A stretch of 64,000 nucleotides of DNA. It comes from Coriolopsis trogii (Eukaryota; Basidiomycota; Agaricomycetes; Polyporales; Polyporaceae). Both the position numbers and the translations under genes were made by a program. Below are positions 21,419 through 32,107 of this stretch, one piece after another. A model generated the notes under the pieces. The model searched no databases. It was not told where the DNA came from and saw only the letters and a list, made by a program, of their open reading frames with translations. How positions within the stretch are numbered: position 1 is the first letter of the stretch; each line of letters opens with the position of its first letter. The DNA is taken from NCBI GenBank assembly GCA_020543525.1, contig JAHYIO010000008.1, positions 992,001 to 1,056,000 on the forward strand. The letters run 5' to 3'.

Positions 21419-23171
21419 TTAACCACAAGTGCCTCTGGCAATGCCCGGATGGGCCACAGGAATGACTTATATGGCACCGATATGTTCATTGCAGTGTGTT
21501 CGGACTCACTCTTGATCAATAGATGCAGGTTCTTGTAGAGTGTTTATTTTGTGACGTACTAAAGAATTGTATTCATTACCACTGGCAGCGATGATGATGT
21601 GTTCTATTGTTCGTCGGATACAGGTGTGCTTTTGGGTGATGCGGCGGGATCGGAGATCGGCCAATCCAAGAATGTGGCAAGTGTAGTTTTGTGGTTCAAA
21701 AAGTACATTGCCGCAATAAAACCCAGTCAAATATCACCGGGTTTGGATGGGAACTCCATCTCAACAAGTTGAAAACCACCGCTGCCACAAATTGCGATTC
21801 CAGCAGTCACGTGCTCGATTGCCGTATTGTGCACAGCTGCAGTCTTGGTTCGTACAGCCCACGGCCCGGTGTGAATCCCCAATAACCTCACCTTCTTGTA
21901 CCAATGCTAGAACCATCTTACGATTGATCATGCGGACACTGGATGAATGCATTGCAGAACATCACAACAAGAAAACAGGCTATCAAATGCGAAACTATCT
22001 ACGTTTCTTCGTCTTGCCCGCAACAGCCTTTCCCAAAACTAGTCCTTTCGTCTTACTCCTTGTGTTAGGCCGGCGACTTGCTTCAGCAGTGGCAATCTGA
22101 TTACGCGTGCGAGGTTCGCCCAGCGATATAGGGGCGGCCGCATTGCCGACGGAGCTGCGGGCCCTCTTGCGCCCCGCGGAGGTGCTCTCTGTGGCCGCTG
22201 AGATATTGCTGGGACCCACGGATCTGTTGAGTGCCGCTTCCACAGCGTCCGCGTCCAGCCCATCGTCAGAGTTGTATTCCATGATATCTTGTTTCTGCAG
22301 GGGGGCCGCCCCGATCTGAAGCCCGAAGGAGTGATGAGGGGTAGAGGTGGCCGCCGAAACGATATGGGCAGGAATCAACGGTGTGCCAATGGAAGACAGG
22401 GGCGAGGGTGCAATCAAAGGGGTGATGAATCCGGGTACCTCCAATGGAGGAGTTGGCATGCGGGTGGGAGGTGATGGACAATGGTCCTTGTCCGAGAGTC
22501 CATATGGCGACACTGCATCTTCCTGGGCATCTGAGTCATGGTATGTCTGACCAACAACGGGAAGGCTGGCATCTGAGAGCATATCGAAGTCAAATTCGTC
22601 GTCCAGAGGAGGCAGGAAAAGCTCTTCTGGATCGGCTGCTCGGCGATCGTCAGTACCCTCAAGGCTGCCCGGCAAGCCAGAGAGGTCTGCTTCCGGAGTG
22701 GCCTCCTTGCGCACAACAGGACGGGGACGAGGGCTCGCGAAACTGTTTGCACAATATCCAAGGACACGATCGAGGATGGAGGAGTCCAGCTGGCTATTAC
22801 CGAAGAAGTCCGGCAACTGATCAGTCGGACGTCCAGGGCCCTTGACGGCAATGGCGATATGTATGTCGCGTATGAGCATACCGGCTGCAAGACAGTACCG
22901 TTGGGCATCTTCGGCGCTGGCGCTCCGACGGGGAACATCACCAAGCCATGCGACTAAGGAATCGAGTACGGAGGAATCCCGGTGAACTCCAAACGGAGTA
23001 TAGGGCGAGGCCCAGCTCCAGCGTGCCCAATCCGCTGCAGGTTCAACGGTACTACGCTGAACTGGAAATGCGATCTGGAATACCCGGTTAGTCGGCGACA
23101 TTCCTCATTCGTTACAAAGAATCTCATACCTTCTCTCGTGCACGTGCCAGCATCGCTTGATATTCGGAATA

Positions 23172-23738
23172 TGATGAACTCTGAACCTGGAAGGCTTGGA
23201 GCGACCTGTAAGTCACACAAAGAGAGATCTTCAGTCAGTGAGCGAACGACTATATTGCATAGTTTAGTACCTGTAAGTCACACAAAGAGAGACTACAAGT
23301 ACTAGTAAGTAAAGTGTAGTAGAGCATAAGTAATGAGTGAGACTTACTCTTCAGTCAGTGAGCGAACGACTGAAGAGCAGAGGGGCAAACAGACTGCCTT
23401 ATATACTGGAGAGAGGAGTGCATGAGTAAGCGAATGAAGCAGTCACATGTTAACCATAGAGCGATGAGTAAGAGTCCGTACTCGGCGTATGAGTAAGAGC
23501 CGAGAGTATTCTGAGTAAGACATAAAGTCTAGAATGTTCCGGTGCATTGTAGAACGCACAGGAAGACAAGGGAACCATATGGTCATGGGAATGTACAGTA
23601 GTTTCGTAGAGAAAACCGTATATGGTAAGTAGAAACACAGCCTATAGTAAGCGCTATCTAAACATAGGTAAACATGACCATACAAAGGTTGTGTGCACAA
23701 CTCCGGACCGGTAGAGCCGTAAATCCGGAATGTCAACA
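23172..23738 (-). repeat. 3' LTR of Copia copy 2
   Basis: 567 bp, same structure as the LTRs of copy 1, and apparently identical to the partner LTR at 29108-29674. Confidence 0.9.
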
Positions 23739-23749
23739 CTCCCACTCGT

Positions 23750-26700
23750 TCAAGATGCAACGGTCACAAGACCTATCTCCTCAACGAATTTGGCCTGATT
23801 GGAGTAAGGCACATTCTTCGTGAGGGGGTCGGCCAATTGGTCCTCAGAAGCGACATAGTAGATCTCGACAGATCCCATCTCGACCTGTTCACGAATGAAG
23901 TGATAACGGATCTCTATGTGCTTGGTACGACGGTCAATGACTGGATTGACAGACAAGAAGATCGAGCCTTGGTTGTCGAGACACAAAGGCGTCGGATCAG
24001 TCACGTCATCTCCGAGTTCATCGCCGAAGGTCCTCAGCCATGCCAACTGACGACAAGTGTCGGAGGCCGCTTTATATTCCGCCTCGGTCGAGGAGAGCGA
24101 AATGGTAGGCTGACGCCTCGATGCCCACGATACAGCACCACCTGCCATCAAGAAGACAAAGCCAGAGGTTGAGTGCCGATCATCACGGTCTTCCGCCCAG
24201 TCCGAATCTGAGTACGAAATCAGACCGTCATTAGACGCTCCCTTGTAGCGCAGCCGGTACGCCTTTGTTCCCTGAAGGTAACGCAGGACATACTTGGCAT
24301 AGTTCATGTGCGCTTTAGAGGGATTGGCATTGTACTTGGATAACCGTGTGACAGCGAAAGCAATATCAGGGCGCGTCCCGAGCATGGCATACAAAAGACT
24401 GCCAATAAGACTCTGGTAGCGTTGCCTGAATGAATCGGAAGCGGGCTGATCGGTTTTCACCAAAACAGCACCAGCAGGGAGAGGAGTACGCGACGGTTTA
24501 CAGTCAGCCATCTGGAAACGCTCAAGGACAGACTGGATATACTCTTCCTGGTCGATGTCGAGTGTTCGAGTGGAACGATCTCGAGTGATGCGAAGACCAA
24601 GGAAGCGCTTGACTGGTCCCAAGTCCGTCATCTTGTACTGCTTAGAGAGAGAGCGCTTGACGTGCTTGATGTGACTAGACTGATCGCCAATGAGAAGTAG
24701 ATCGTCGACATAGAGTACGACAATCGTTACGTGTTCCCCCCCTTGTCGCCGATATACGTAGATCCCGGCATCAGAATAAGTCCGTTGGAATCCCAAGTCA
24801 AGAAGCGACTGATGAATCTTCGCATTCCATTGACGCGACGCCTGTTTAAGACCATAGATAGCCTTTTTGAGCAGACAGACGTGGTCTTCCTTCCCAGGAA
24901 CGACCCAGCCTTCGGGCTGTTCCATGTAGATCTCCTCTTCGAGATCGCCATTCAGAAACGCGGTCTTGACATCCATAGATTCGATGTCCCAGTCCTCAAG
25001 CGCAGCATGCGCAAGAAGATACCGGATAGACTCGAACCGCGCAACCGGAGAGAACGTCTCATGATAGTCCTCACCCCATACTTGAGTAAAACCGCGAGCA
25101 ACAAGACGAGCTTTATACCGCCCATCATGTTTAATGTCATAAACCCAGCGGTTTGAGACGACGTGTCGACCTTTAGGACGAGGAACAAGTACCCAGGTCC
25201 TGTTCTCGATGAGCGAGTCATACTCCGACTTCTCAGCTTCGCGCCACTTAGGAGCATCAGGCGATCGCATGGCCTCCTTGTGGGATTGAGGAATACCAGC
25301 TTTCGACTGAGCAGCAGCGAGAAAAGCGAGGAAAGTCTCTGCCTCCCACTGATCTCCATCCGGATCTGTCCGAGCGTCGACATGAACCGGGTTCTCGTCA
25401 CCATAGATGTTGTCCTGAGTCCTACTCGGGTGGGGAATGCCTGCTTTGTCACGACGAGGACGGTCACGAGCAATGCTAGGCTGATTATCTCCCACTGGTC
25501 TGTTACGACCACGACGGTGAGGAGGATGAGGAGCAGGAACAGGCGGTGGTGTTGGAGGACGATCAGGGGCATTAGCCGGAGCAGGTGCTTCAGGTGCATC
25601 ATCGTCTACAGAGTGATCAAGCGGTGGTGGGACATCAAGCGGAATGGGAAGGGGAATGTCCAGGATGTCGTTGGGATCGACCGAGTCAGAGTTGTCATTC
25701 GAGGACTCATCCGACTGGTCATTCACAAACGGATTATCACTGGGGGCGACAGGTTGATTGCCAGGAAGTTTTCGTGCAGGGAAAGACTCTTCATCGAATG
25801 TCACATCGCGGGACACGACGATAGAGCGGGTGGCCGGATTCCAAAAACGATACCCCTTGGAACCCTGCTCATACCCCACGAAGATCATCTCGACTGCCTT
25901 CTTGTCGAGCTTCCCTTCGCGCTTCGCCTTCTGCACATGCACAAAGGCTTTGCACCCAAACACGCGGAAGTAGGAAACGTCCGGTATGGTGCCGTCCCAC
26001 AACGTGATAGGGCATTGCCATTTGTGTCGTCGCATAGGTTGACGATTGTAGATATGAACGGCTGCATCGATGGCAAGTTGCCAGAAACCGTGACTAAGTC
26101 CAGCCTGATGTAACATACACAAAGCCTTCTCGGTGATGGTACGGTTCCAGCGTTCAGCACGTCCATTCTGTTGAGGTGAACCCGCAACTGTCTTCTGGTG
26201 CTCGATGCCATGCGAACGAAGAAGCTCGCTGAACTCGCTAGACGTGTATTCCCCCCCTCGATCAGAGCGGACTTTCTTGATCTTTTTACCGGTCTGAGTC
26301 TCAGCCCATGCCTTATAGTCGAGGAATGCTTTAACAGCGTCCGACTTGTGCTTAAGGTAGTAGGCGCGAGCAAGACCAGAGTAATCGTCAATGAAACCAG
26401 CAAAATACTTCCATCCTCCGATAGCCTGAGTACGCATCGGTCCATCGAGATCTGTATGGATGAGCTCGAGAACTTCAGTCGCACGCTTCTCAGAAGGTGG
26501 AAAGGGGGCGCGAGTGGATTTGCCAAAGGCACATCCGTCACATGGCTCTTCATCCGCAGGATCAACGGCATCAACTCCCTTGGTGTTCTTAGGAAGATGA
26601 CGTACCACGTCCTTGCCCACATGACCAAAGCGACGATGCCAGGTCTTGAAGCGACGGACATTGAGGTGGACACGCTGACCATTACGGAGTTCGAGGAGCG

Positions 26701-28054
26701 TCCAGTACGTGTTGCTATTCGGGTTGTACCTCGCTTCAAGGATCTTTTGACCCATGATACGAATCGTCGAACCATGTTTGACAGCACCATCAGGTAGCTT
26801 GTCAAAGATACACATGCGACCTTCGCCTTGGAACAAGGAATAACCATTGCGCTCGATGGAACCCGTCGAGAAAAGACGACCTTCCACATGCGGGATGTAG
26901 TAGACGTTGTTGAAGGTGACTGGGACGCTCTGATTATCGATGTAAGTGAACCCTTCAACCGTTCCCGATCCAAGCGCATGGATAACACTACTTTCCCCTG
27001 ACGCAGCCGTTCCGAAAGGAACAGTGGTCTCGAAAGGCTGGTAGGTGGAGAAGTCAGACATGTCGCCGGTGATATGTTGAGAGGCTCCTGAGTCCATAAG
27101 CCACATGGTCCACTTCGAGCTGTCCGAGGCCATAGCCTCATCATAGAAAGAAGCAGCGATGTTCGAGGGACCCGAAAGTACGTTTACAGCTGATACAGAC
27201 TCAGAGACGACATGCGCATGACTATGAGAAGTAGTGTCCTTGTTCTTCCCCTTGTCCTTGTCCTTATCCCTCTCCTTCTCCTTCTTCTTGCCCTTGGGAC
27301 GCTTGTCTGGATGCTTCTTATAGCAGTTGGACTCGTGGTGAGAACTACCGCCACAGAAGGAGCAAGGACCCTTAGGCTTTGGCTTGGTCTGGGAGACCTT
27401 GTTGGCGGACTGTCCGTTCTTGCGCAATGACTCCTCGGCCAAGGTCTTCGACTGGATGTCGTCGAGGGTGATCTTGTCGATGTCCGTAATAGCCATTAGC
27501 GCAGAAACCATGGACTGGTAGGACTCGGGGACCTTCGACAGCAACAGGAGAGCCTGCATGGTCTCGCTGAGCTTGACGCCATTGCTATCGATGTCGCGAA
27601 GGCGGTTGATGATCTTCATCATCTGGTCCTGGAGAGGCTTCGAATCGTTCATGCGAGGCTCTGCAACGAGCGACTCGAACATGCCCCAGACGTGAGCACT
27701 GTTGGGCGTGCCAAACTTCGTCTTGATGGCGGCCCAGGTCTCAGCGGCTGTCATGGTACGAGGAGCAGCACCACCTTGACCCAGAACCTTCGCATCGAGG
27801 ACGTAGTGGAAGTTCGGTGAGACCCGCATATACATCATACCGCGAGCCTGCCCATTGAGCTTCTGCCATGCCTCTATGGCGACTAACTCCGCCGCAGTGG
27901 CAGTAGTACCGGCAGGAGAGGGCTCAGTCTTGGTGCCTTCGACAATCTCCCAACAGCCCATGAAGATGAAGTACCCCTTGAGCTTTGCAGCCCAGTCATT
28001 GTACTGGTTCGCCGAAGAAAGGATAGGGATCGAGTCGATCTTGACGTCTCCCAT
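23750..28054 (-). CDS. Copia Gag-Pol polyprotein, copy 2
   Basis: A 1434-residue open frame from the ATG at 28054-28052. It has the same domain order as copy 1: Gag, CCHC knuckle, D-S-G-A protease, DD35E integrase, Y-V-D-D reverse transcriptase and RNase H, with all catalytic residues present. Comparison with copy 1 shows only scattered substitutions (for example Ile/Val before integrase and Val/Ala near the RNase H motif) and no indels. Both copies could therefore encode active enzymes. Nothing in the sequence shows whether they are expressed. Confidence 0.95.
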   Translation of the reverse strand: MGDVKIDSIPILSSANQYNDWAAKLKGYFIFMGCWEIVEGTKTEPSPAGTTATAAELVAIEAWQKLNGQARGMMYMRVSPNFHYVLDAKVLGQGGAAPRTMTAAETWAAIKTKFGTPNSAHVWGMFESLVAEPRMNDSKPLQDQMMKIINRLRDIDSNGVKLSETMQALLLLSKVPESYQSMVSALMAITDIDKITLDDIQSKTLAEESLRKNGQSANKVSQTKPKPKGPCSFCGGSSHHESNCYKKHPDKRPKGKKKEKERDKDKDKGKNKDTTSHSHAHVVSESVSAVNVLSGPSNIAASFYDEAMASDSSKWTMWLMDSGASQHITGDMSDFSTYQPFETTVPFGTAASGESSVIHALGSGTVEGFTYIDNQSVPVTFNNVYYIPHVEGRLFSTGSIERNGYSLFQGEGRMCIFDKLPDGAVKHGSTIRIMGQKILEARYNPNSNTYWTLLELRNGQRVHLNVRRFKTWHRRFGHVGKDVVRHLPKNTKGVDAVDPADEEPCDGCAFGKSTRAPFPPSEKRATEVLELIHTDLDGPMRTQAIGGWKYFAGFIDDYSGLARAYYLKHKSDAVKAFLDYKAWAETQTGKKIKKVRSDRGGEYTSSEFSELLRSHGIEHQKTVAGSPQQNGRAERWNRTITEKALCMLHQAGLSHGFWQLAIDAAVHIYNRQPMRRHKWQCPITLWDGTIPDVSYFRVFGCKAFVHVQKAKREGKLDKKAVEMIFVGYEQGSKGYRFWNPATRSIVVSRDVTFDEESFPARKLPGNQPVAPSDNPFVNDQSDESSNDNSDSVDPNDILDIPLPIPLDVPPPLDHSVDDDAPEAPAPANAPDRPPTPPPVPAPHPPHRRGRNRPVGDNQPSIARDRPRRDKAGIPHPSRTQDNIYGDENPVHVDARTDPDGDQWEAETFLAFLAAAQSKAGIPQSHKEAMRSPDAPKWREAEKSEYDSLIENRTWVLVPRPKGRHVVSNRWVYDIKHDGRYKARLVARGFTQVWGEDYHETFSPVARFESIRYLLAHAALEDWDIESMDVKTAFLNGDLEEEIYMEQPEGWVVPGKEDHVCLLKKAIYGLKQASRQWNAKIHQSLLDLGFQRTYSDAGIYVYRRQGGEHVTIVVLYVDDLLLIGDQSSHIKHVKRSLSKQYKMTDLGPVKRFLGLRITRDRSTRTLDIDQEEYIQSVLERFQMADCKPSRTPLPAGAVLVKTDQPASDSFRQRYQSLIGSLLYAMLGTRPDIAFAVTRLSKYNANPSKAHMNYAKYVLRYLQGTKAYRLRYKGASNDGLISYSDSDWAEDRDDRHSTSGFVFLMAGGAVSWASRRQPTISLSSTEAEYKAASDTCRQLAWLRTFGDELGDDVTDPTPLCLDNQGSIFLSVNPVIDRRTKHIEIRYHFIREQVEMGSVEIYYVASEDQLADPLTKNVPYSNQAKFVEEIGLVTVAS

Positions 28055-29107
28055 GATTGAAAGCAGGTACTGAGAAGAGTGGAGATAATCCTTGTCGTCG
28101 AAGTCTAGAGTGAAGGATATAGGCGCAACAGATGGAAGCGCAGTGACGAGAGGAGGAGGAAGAGTTTCGATTGGAGAGAGATGCGGAGATGTGACGAGAG
28201 GGGTGTCGTATGGGGTGTTAGAGGCGAGAGGAAGCGCTACGACAAGTGGTGTGTCGTAGGGTGTATCGGATGCGACTGGAAGAGCTGTGTTAACTCCAGC
28301 AAGAAACTCCTCGTCTGCTTGGTAGGGAGAGATAGGTTGCCAAGCGAACGATGTGGGATCTTCCGGTAAAGCAACGTTGTTGTACCGATGAGGACAGGGG
28401 CTCACGGCACAATTGTACCAACCGTCGCTTTGAAGGTGGGCGTCGACTTGTTCGTCAGAGTCCCAAACGTGTGGAAGATCCTCGCAGGATTCCTCGTTGC
28501 CTGAGCTGTCAGAGGATGCTTCTGTCGAAGTATCAACAATGTCCTCGACTTCAGACTCAGAAGAATGAGGAGATGCTGGAAGAGTCGGCTCCAGAACGGT
28601 GGTTCAAAGTATACGCGATGATTGACGTGCCACGTGCGAGGAAGGTGGACAGGGGCACCTTTTGAGGTGAACCAGAGAGCCAGTAAGCCGAAATTACCGA
28701 CAATCCGGGTAGAAGTCGCCAACTGTGCCCAAGAAACGCTATAGTAACTACCGAGGCAAAAAGGTATCGTAAGGAGGGTCCGAACGGTTGTCCTCCGGTC
28801 CAAAGGTGCTAACCACCCCGGGTACAACAGCTGGCGGGCGCAAGTGCGTGGCCTGGCTGAGGGATGCCTGAATCACCCAGGTGCCTCGAGAGCACAACAG
28901 GTGTTACAACGATAGTAGACTAGAGACTGACTACGAAGCGCTCAGGGCTGCGTCACGAGCGCAGAAATGTCCCCCTGGCAGCAGTGTCGGCGGGCACAGT
29001 CAAGAGAGTAGGAAAGTGGGATGCACGGGCAGAGAGTCGACGTACAAAGAGTTGCGCGCAGAGGTGTCGACAGAGAAGCAACCGATTAGAGCGCAGGGCT
29101 CATAACC

Positions 29108-29674
29108 TGATGAACTCTGAACCTGGAAGGCTTGGAGCGACCTGTAAGTCACACAAAGAGAGATCTTCAGTCAGTGAGCGAACGACTATATTGCATAGTT
29201 TAGTACCTGTAAGTCACACAAAGAGAGACTACAAGTACTAGTAAGTAAAGTGTAGTAGAGCATAAGTAATGAGTGAGACTTACTCTTCAGTCAGTGAGCG
29301 AACGACTGAAGAGCAGAGGGGCAAACAGACTGCCTTATATACTGGAGAGAGGAGTGCATGAGTAAGCGAATGAAGCAGTCACATGTTAACCATAGAGCGA
29401 TGAGTAAGAGTCCGTACTCGGCGTATGAGTAAGAGCCGAGAGTATTCTGAGTAAGACATAAAGTCTAGAATGTTCCGGTGCATTGTAGAACGCACAGGAA
29501 GACAAGGGAACCATATGGTCATGGGAATGTACAGTAGTTTCGTAGAGAAAACCGTATATGGTAAGTAGAAACACAGCCTATAGTAAGCGCTATCTAAACA
29601 TAGGTAAACATGACCATACAAAGGTTGTGTGCACAACTCCGGACCGGTAGAGCCGTAAATCCGGAATGTCAACA
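29108..29674 (-). repeat. 5' LTR of Copia copy 2
   Basis: 567 bp, with the TATATAA promoter box on the minus strand at about 29335-29341. It is bordered on the right by the GAATA duplication at 29675-29679. Confidence 0.9.
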
Positions 29675-32107
29675 GAATAAGTGTTCAGGTCGTGCAGAAA
29701 CTGCCAACGACTCTCAAAAGTACTCAAGTACGCATTTGGTGTGCTCTGGGAGAGGCCTTCGGCTGCCACCCGCTCCTCCACAGACGTGGAAAGGAGGCCG
29801 TTGACTCCTGTCTGATCAAAAGCGTACTGAGAGCCCCGCGAATCGTCGCTATTGTCGTCATGCAGCTTGGAGACCGTCTTCCAGATCGATGTATCGGTAT
29901 CAGAATCAGCATCGGAGTACTGAGCTTCGTCAGACTCGTCGGTCTTCTGAACATGCGCCTGCGGACGTCCGTTGCTGGCCTTATTACCGGGGGCCTTCTT
30001 GTGACGGTTGCCAAGGCTCCCCGAGTTGGCAGCGGCCTTATCGGCTTTACGAGGGGGGGGCTTGGGGCGTGGGGCTTTCACGGCGTGTTTCCCTCCACTT
30101 GGAAGTGGCTTTGGAGGCTGAGCGGGAGTGGACGATTTCGATGCACGCTGGTGAGCAATGGGGATGTGTACCGGAGGCTGCTTTCTCGTTGCAGGGGGGG
30201 CTGGCGACACCTTCGCCGGATATGCTGCGGCGACGATCTGCCTCCGATCACCGGTCCCTGCGTCGACGGATTTCCACCGGAAGAATCGTGGTGCTATGCC
30301 GTGGGAAGGGTTCTCCATCCCCAAGACGTGGTTGAAGAAGGTGAGAATAGCGTCGTCATGCATACGGCTTGGGTCTCGCATGACGAAGTTGGGGGGCAGC
30401 ATGCCCTCGTCGAAGAAGCTGTCCTGGTTCGCATTGACGTAGGTCCAAGGCACTGCACGCACCGGGAGTCCCTTGGCACATACTAAAAGGAGCAAAATAA
30501 ATATGAATTTCCGCATCGGTGGCAGATGGACATACTGTAATGAGCGTGCAGGTACTGGTGGAAGATATCCATGCGGCGAGCGGGCAGCATTGGCGTTCCG
30601 TCCGCCTCAGTCATCGTCAAAATTGGGGTTCCGTCATTGTACCGGGCGAATTCAAACGGCTGGGGTTTTCGCCGTGCTGCCGTCTTGTCACGGCTCTCAG
30701 AGGGATCATCGGGTGTGTTGATGGGGCTCTCGACGACCCAGCCCTCGAAATAGTTCCAGAAGGCATCTCGGAATTTCATCTTCCATGCATCATCCGCGGT
30801 GAATCTCTGGAAAGCGCCATTCGTACTGTTGCGGTGGTACACCAGTTCCGAAGTGTCGTATCTAAATCCAAGGGGTGAATCGATGCGTCCAAAATTGCTC
30901 GGGTTTGGTGTACACACCTTACACCTTGCGCGCTGCAATCCTCACTCCGAAACACGCCATATACCATGACGGCAATGCTGCACTCTTGCCAGAGAAACTC
31001 CACGAAGTGCTTGAGCCATGTCAGAGCACGCCGAGCTGTCACTCTGCATGACTCGTCAGTATATACCGCGCTATCACCACGGAGATGCTCACGCTGCACG
31101 ATGCTCGGCATCGGGTCCCTCCTCGTTCCACCTCTCCGCCGTCCGCTCGTATGGCTCCTTCTCTTCAAGAGAGAGCTTTCTCCAAAGCCGACGGCGTGTG
31201 CGATTCCACTTGACGATGGGAAACTCGCTCTGAGCTGCGACGCCGCCTTCGTGGTCATCCTGTTCATCGTCGTCGTCGTCTTCATGTTCTTCGTCATCGT
31301 TGTCGTCTTCTTCGGCAGCATCGTCGTTCAGAGTACGTGCGGCGACACGGATCTCCTCGCGCTTCAGGCACTCGAACACCCTTTCCCCGGTATAACTCCG
31401 CTTGTAGCCGCGAGGAAGCTTGGCCTTCTTCGACTTGGTCCTATTGTAGAACCACGTCCGCACCTTCTGAAAAACACAAATAGGTGCTGTGAGCGATCCA
31501 CCTATACCGGTAGACACGGAATGGACGTACGGAGGCAAAATAAGCGACATGTATCGGATCCTCAATGGCCAAAGACCTGAGCTTCAGAATATGACAAGCG
31601 CAATCCTCGGAGAAGTTCCGCCTCTTGTCTACACCAGTCCCCGGGCGTGACCGGAAGTTGTTGAGGTTCCCATTCAGGTACTCCTCCTCTGCAGGAGAGA
31701 ACTTGAACGCTACGCTTGGCATTGGGTCTCGGATGACGCGGGGATATCCCGAAGTTCCGGTATTCTCACCGGCCGCATATATAAAGACGATAGCACCGTT
31801 GCCGAGACTGTCTAAGTACAGGAAGATCCATATAGCGTTCCGGAGCGGGAGGCCAGGAATACGGGCGCCAAACGTCATCGGCTGCCGAACCTGTGCAGAC
31901 CTCATGCGAAACATGAGGTACAGATCATCGATCGGCACCCCTCTGCCAGCCACCGCCATGTCCTCGTCCCTTCTCCACATCTCGCCACAGATGCGTCGGC
32001 GCATGGCAACGGCTAGCTATGTGAAGATGTTATATCACCACTTCCTGAATGTAGCCGAGACGGAGGAGAGGACCTCGGATCTAGAGCTTCCTGCCCCACC
32101 GGAAGGG

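Larger units (their letters stand above)
23172..29674 (-). mobile_element. Complete Copia LTR retrotransposon, copy 2
   Basis: A second 6503-bp element of the same family as 5973-12475, inverted. Its LTRs are 29108-29674 (5') and 23172-23738 (3'). It is flanked by the perfect target duplication GAATA at 23167-23171 and 29675-29679. Both of its LTRs share a few differences from copy 1 (for example ATTCCGG instead of ATTCTGG near the start) but look identical to each other. This means a recent, separate insertion from a slightly different source copy. It interrupts a coding exon of gene D in the same orientation. Confidence 0.95.
21995..31959 (-). pseudogene. Gene D, HMG-like accessory protein split by Copia copy 2
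   Basis: A multi-exon minus-strand gene divergent from TET/JBP. Exon 1 is 31959-31531, and exon 2 starts at 31466 with basic residues, a poly-Asp/Glu tract and an L-W-R-K-L-S-L-E-E-K-E-P-Y-E segment that resembles part of an HMG box. Further exons run through about 31060-30530 with uncertain boundaries. A long exon (30452-29675) is rich in Pro and Lys. The reading frame then stops at a Copia LTR. Beyond the element, after the GAATA duplication, the same frame resumes (23171-23130), splices cleanly through a 55-nt intron with a CTAAC branch site, and continues in the last exon 23074-21995, ending in a basic K-T-K-K-R-R tail. The host gene was therefore intact until the insertion. Function unknown; nuclear location is inferred. 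Confidence 0.65.

Noticed and set aside
25163..26113. Long open frame of 316 codons opposite the Copia polyprotein
   Set aside because: The same antisense frame appears in the other Copia copy. It is a codon-bias shadow of the pol gene.
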